This document shows positions 61,330 through 64,000 of a stretch of DNA of 64,000 nt, one piece after another (the first letter of the stretch is position 1; each line of letters opens with the position of its first letter). The notes under the pieces were generated by a model. It did no database searches. It was not told the origin of the DNA and worked only from the letters and a program-made list of their open reading frames with translations. The DNA comes from Cyclobacterium lianum. GTDB taxonomy: Bacteria; Bacteroidota; Bacteroidia; Cytophagales; Cyclobacteriaceae. The stretch is taken from positions 113,959 to 177,958 of the forward strand of contig NZ_FRCY01000006.1 of assembly GCF_900143075.1 (NCBI RefSeq). Reading direction: 5' to 3'. The translations under genes were made by a program, and so were the position numbers.

Positions 61330-63558
61330 TTACCGGCCTCCCGGCGCCAGATTCTCCAACCAGAATTTTTCCATGGTACGCCTCAGGTGAAGGGAGGTAT
61401 TCTCCCGCTCATTGATCCCGTGGGCACGCATGGGATAGGACATCATTGAAAACAGTTTGTCATGAGCAATCAGCTTGTCAACCAACATTTCATAACTCTG
61501 ATAATGCACATTGTCATCGGCGGTACCGTGCATGATCAGCAGGTTTCCCTCCAGGTTACCCGCGTGGTTGATGGGAGATCCATCGAAATAACCGGATTCA
61601 TTCTCTCCTAACAGCCCCATGTACCTTTCCTGATAAGTGGCATCGTAGAGCCTTTGATCCGATACGAATGCCACGGCAATTCCGGTTTTATACAACTCAG
61701 GATATCGGAACATGCAGTTTAAAGTCATTTGTCCGCCTCCACTCCAGCCCCATATACCTACCCTGCTGCTGTCGATAAAATCGTAAGTGGAGAGGATCTG
61801 CTTTGTGGCATGATATTGATCCTTTGCGGCCAGAATACCGATTTGCCCATATATGGACTTTCGCCAATCCCTGCCTCTGGGTGTCTTTGTGCCCCGGTTG
61901 TCGATGCTGATGACAACATACCCCAGTTGGGAAAGGTATTGGTGCCAGAGATCACCGTTCATCCAGCTATCCTGTACGGTGGCTCCCGCCGGTTCTCCAT
62001 AGACATAGCATATTAGCGGATATTTTTTGACCGGGTCAAAATTGGCCGGCCTTATCATAAATGCATCTAATACCACCTCTCCTATGTCCACCTTGAAAAA
62101 TTCCTTGGGACTTAACCCCAACTGATTGTACTTATCCTTCAGTGACTGATTGCTTTCCAAAACCCGCAGGGTGTTGTGTGCTGGAAGGTCCACCAGTGAA
62201 ATCACCGGGGGCGTTCCGGCATTCTGGAAGCTGTGGATGGCAAAGCGGGCATCGGGCGATATTTGATAGGAATGCTGACCCGGCTGATCCATTGGCGTGA
62301 TCCTTTCTGCCGACCCGCTTTGGTCGAGGCGGCTGCGGTACAAATATCGCTGGGTGAAATTGTCCGGAGAAGCGATATAGTAAACGTATCCTCCGGCAGG
62401 GTCAATGTGGCTGATCCTTTCCACATCAAAATCGCCCTTTGTAAGCAGCGTGATAGAGTCTCCGGACCGGGACACCTTGTAAAGATGGCGCCAGCCATCC
62501 CTTTCACTGGTCCAGGTAAAAAACTGTTCATCTTCCAGCCATATCAGGTTGTCGTGAATATCCAGAAATGCGTCGTCCTTTTCTTTCAGAATTGGGCTCA
62601 GAGACAGGTCTCTGCTGTCTGCAATCCAAACCGTGTTGGTATTCTGCCGCCGGTTTAACTGCTGAATCAGCAGTTCATCACTACCCGGGATAAAGTCCAT
62701 CCTGGCCAGGTAGTTATTTTGAGGGTCTCCGGGAATGTCAAACCATTTGCTTTCCCCTCCATTTGCGGACACCAGTCCTACTTTGACCGCCGAAAGTTTC
62801 TCTCCCACCTTTGGATAAGGCAGCGGTATGGGTCTGGAATAAATGGAATCAATATTGTTGATCAGATAAAATGTACCAATGTCCCGGGTATCTGAATGCC
62901 AATAGGCGATACTTTCTCCATCCGGACTCCACCTAAAGCCATCCCTGCATCCCAGCTCCTCTTCATACACCCAGTCAAAGGTGCCATTGATAATATCTTC
63001 TCCTCCATCCGTAGTGAGTTGAGTGATTTCTCCCGAACGCAGCGATTCCACGTATATATTGTGTTCACTCACGTAGGCTACTCTGGAGGCATCCGGCGAA
63101 AATTTGGCAAACATCAGACTGCTGCCCGGCAGGCCTTTACCAAGCTTCCTCAATTGCCGGCTTTCCTGATCCAATACCCAATAATCCCCACGGGTATGAT
63201 ATCGCCATACTTTTCTTGTATTGGTGAAAACCAGTAACTTGCTATTGTCTGCAGACCAATGATAATCTGCCACATGCAAGGGCTCCGTTAACCCTTCAGG
63301 AACAAGCTCAGCCGCTGATACCAGTGTGGTCCTGCTATTGGAAGCAGCATCATATCGGACGATATCCTCGCCCTCCCCTTCCTGATTTGGTAGTACGCTC
63401 GAATATCCCCCGGCATCTTTCATCCACCTGACGGGACCAAATTGCTTTTGCCTGAAGTTTTCCCCGGCATAAATCTGCTCGAGGCTCAAGGTAGATTGAG
63501 AAAAAACCGTAGCGGCAAATGTGAAAAAAATGGTAATTAGAAAAACAATCTTTTTCAT
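61330..63558 (-). CDS. Dipeptidyl peptidase IV (S9B)
   Basis: A 742-residue periplasmic serine peptidase that removes Xaa-Pro dipeptides. A signal peptide (KIVFLITIFFTFAATVFSQ) precedes the DPP IV N-terminal beta-propeller (about 30-490). The propeller contains the substrate amino-group clamp DWVYEEELGCRDG with the Glu-Glu pair. The catalytic domain has Ser606 in GWSGGGQMTL, the acid at Asp681/Asp682 in GTADDNVHYQ and His713 in RAHGINERE. Together with aminopeptidase P it would break down proline-rich peptides. Three similar motifs upstream (63580-63699) may regulate it. Confidence 0.96.
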   Translation of the reverse strand: MKKIVFLITIFFTFAATVFSQSTLSLEQIYAGENFRQKQFGPVRWMKDAGGYSSVLPNQEGEGEDIVRYDAASNSRTTLVSAAELVPEGLTEPLHVADYHWSADNSKLLVFTNTRKVWRYHTRGDYWVLDQESRQLRKLGKGLPGSSLMFAKFSPDASRVAYVSEHNIYVESLRSGEITQLTTDGGEDIINGTFDWVYEEELGCRDGFRWSPDGESIAYWHSDTRDIGTFYLINNIDSIYSRPIPLPYPKVGEKLSAVKVGLVSANGGESKWFDIPGDPQNNYLARMDFIPGSDELLIQQLNRRQNTNTVWIADSRDLSLSPILKEKDDAFLDIHDNLIWLEDEQFFTWTSERDGWRHLYKVSRSGDSITLLTKGDFDVERISHIDPAGGYVYYIASPDNFTQRYLYRSRLDQSGSAERITPMDQPGQHSYQISPDARFAIHSFQNAGTPPVISLVDLPAHNTLRVLESNQSLKDKYNQLGLSPKEFFKVDIGEVVLDAFMIRPANFDPVKKYPLICYVYGEPAGATVQDSWMNGDLWHQYLSQLGYVVISIDNRGTKTPRGRDWRKSIYGQIGILAAKDQYHATKQILSTYDFIDSSRVGIWGWSGGGQMTLNCMFRYPELYKTGIAVAFVSDQRLYDATYQERYMGLLGENESGYFDGSPINHAGNLEGNLLIMHGTADDNVHYQSYEMLVDKLIAHDKLFSMMSYPMRAHGINERENTSLHLRRTMEKFWLENLAPGGR

Positions 63559-63579
63559 TTGATCTAAATTAATGCCTGT

Positions 63580-63699
63580 ACCATACCATATCCAAAAATT
63601 GCTGATCCTGATTCAATCAAAGACAGCAAACTACAGGCATAAAGATATGGTATTTGATGGCATTAACTATTCCACCATTTTAGCCAAATGGTATGGTAT
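63580..63699. promoter_or_regulatory. Three-copy ACCATACCAT-type motif upstream of DPP IV
   Basis: ACCATACCATAT (63580-63591) faces ATGGTATGGTAT (63688-63699) as inverted repeats, and a partial copy ATATGGTAT (63644-63652) lies between. They occupy the 225-base gap between the AraC-type gene and the DPP IV start. The spacing is wide for a single operator but fits a looping or multi-site arrangement. Identified by eye only. Confidence 0.4.
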
Positions 63700-63783
63700 T
63701 TTAGCGATCAACAGATATTATCTAGAAAGGACCGCTGCCCTGGTCTTATTTCTGACTTAATGGGGGCAAATCGGCCGGAAAGT

Positions 63784-64000
63784 TTACTGGACGGTAGATT
63801 TCTTCAATATATTGTTTCTGTACTCAAGGGGCGTCATTCCTGTTACACTTTTGAAATGCTTGTGGAAATTGGACAGGTTGTTGTAGCCGGAGCTGTAGCA
63901 ACACTCAGAAGTGTTAAAATCGTCCTGATACAGCAGCCGGCAGGCATTGGCAATCCTTACCTCAATCAGGAACCTGGAAAAGGTCTTTTGACTTTTGTAT
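63784..64000 (-). CDS. AraC family transcriptional regulator, 5' truncated by window edge
   Basis: Only the C-terminal 71 residues are in the window, ending in a TAA at 63784-63786. They form the second half of an AraC/XylS DNA-binding domain: KTFSRFLIEVRIANACRLL, the linker helix, then the second helix-turn-helix CCYSSGYNNLSNFHKHFKSVTGMTPLEYR. This last segment is the family signature (GYxNxSxFxxxFKxxxGxTPxxYR). It lies upstream of, and on the same strand as, the DPP IV gene and may control it through the repeats at 63580-63699 (inference). Confidence 0.88.
   Translation of the reverse strand, partial: YKSQKTFSRFLIEVRIANACRLLYQDDFNTSECCYSSGYNNLSNFHKHFKSVTGMTPLEYRNNILKKSTVQ

Noticed and set aside
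60635-61390. Plus-strand frame of 251 residues
   Set aside because: It is antisense to the DapA-like gene; no domain and no upstream promoter are apparent.
63572-63760. Plus-strand frame of 62 residues upstream of DPP IV
   Set aside because: It covers the repeated promoter motifs and has no recognisable features.
1-64000. CRISPR arrays, insertion sequences, phage genes, rRNA, tRNA
   Set aside because: I looked on both strands and saw no regularly spaced repeats, transposase motifs, integrase genes or RNA gene signatures.

Overview
The window is a chromosomal segment of about 64 kb from a member of the Bacteroidota, most likely a free-living, polysaccharide- and peptide-degrading lineage of the Cytophagia type (inference). 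The signs are a hybrid two-component system next to a GH29 fucosidase, lipoproteins with short signal peptides, a small protein resembling a type IX secretion C-terminal domain, the birA / rsfS-ftsH neighbourhood, A-rich 5' leaders with weak or absent Shine-Dalgarno sequences, and a class I biotin ligase with no DNA-binding domain. Coding density is high and codon use looks even. I saw no transposase, phage gene, CRISPR array, rRNA or tRNA.

Layout. 1-8.2 kb (mostly minus strand): a truncated response regulator, two tandem aldo/keto reductases, an abutting DUF1501 / PSD1 planctomycete-cytochrome pair, and a Ca2+/Na+ antiporter. 8.5-15.1 kb (plus): a K+ channel with two RCK modules, a small lipoprotein, ribulokinase, a DUF4136 protein and a DEAD-box helicase with a DbpA-type RNA-binding tail. 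15.1-25.5 kb: a PhyH dioxygenase, a fatty acid hydroxylase, an HTH regulator, a large two-part alpha/beta hydrolase, glycogen phosphorylase, a thioesterase, and a universal stress protein abutting a quinone oxidoreductase. 25.7-31.9 kb: an amidohydrolase, a creatininase-like hydrolase, an M1 peptidase, ProC, an alpha/beta hydrolase and a 54-residue DUF1328 membrane protein.

32.0-39.4 kb (minus): an alpha-L-fucosidase whose start lies inside the end of the gene for its likely regulator, a 1385-residue hybrid two-component system, then a Crp/Fnr regulator translationally coupled to a DoxX protein. 40.0-47.6 kb is a housekeeping block: ahcY, birA, rsfS, ftsH, an LpxH-type phosphoesterase and an FKBP isomerase. 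47.7-56.0 kb holds an NtrC-type regulator overlapping its histidine kinase, a second LpxH-like phosphoesterase fused by a 1-base overlap to a GT-B glycosyltransferase, and a GH63-like glycosidase overlapping rnhB. 56.1-64 kb holds a PQQ-type sugar dehydrogenase, bifunctional NAD(P)HX repair enzyme, a proline-peptide module (aminopeptidase P, a DapA-superfamily lyase that is not DapA, dipeptidyl peptidase IV), and a truncated AraC regulator.

Several genes have no usable ATG (phosphoesterase at 50613, sugar dehydrogenase at 56093, glgP at 22975), while for several others the longest reading frame begins at a spurious TTG/GTG and an internal ATG is preferred here. No single cassette stands out as a proven new system. 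The best leads are the DUF1501/PSD1 pair, the phosphoesterase-glycosyltransferase pair, the proline-peptide cluster, the Crp-DoxX pair with a cysteine cluster, and a dispersed intergenic repeat carrying a CCCGAT palindrome.
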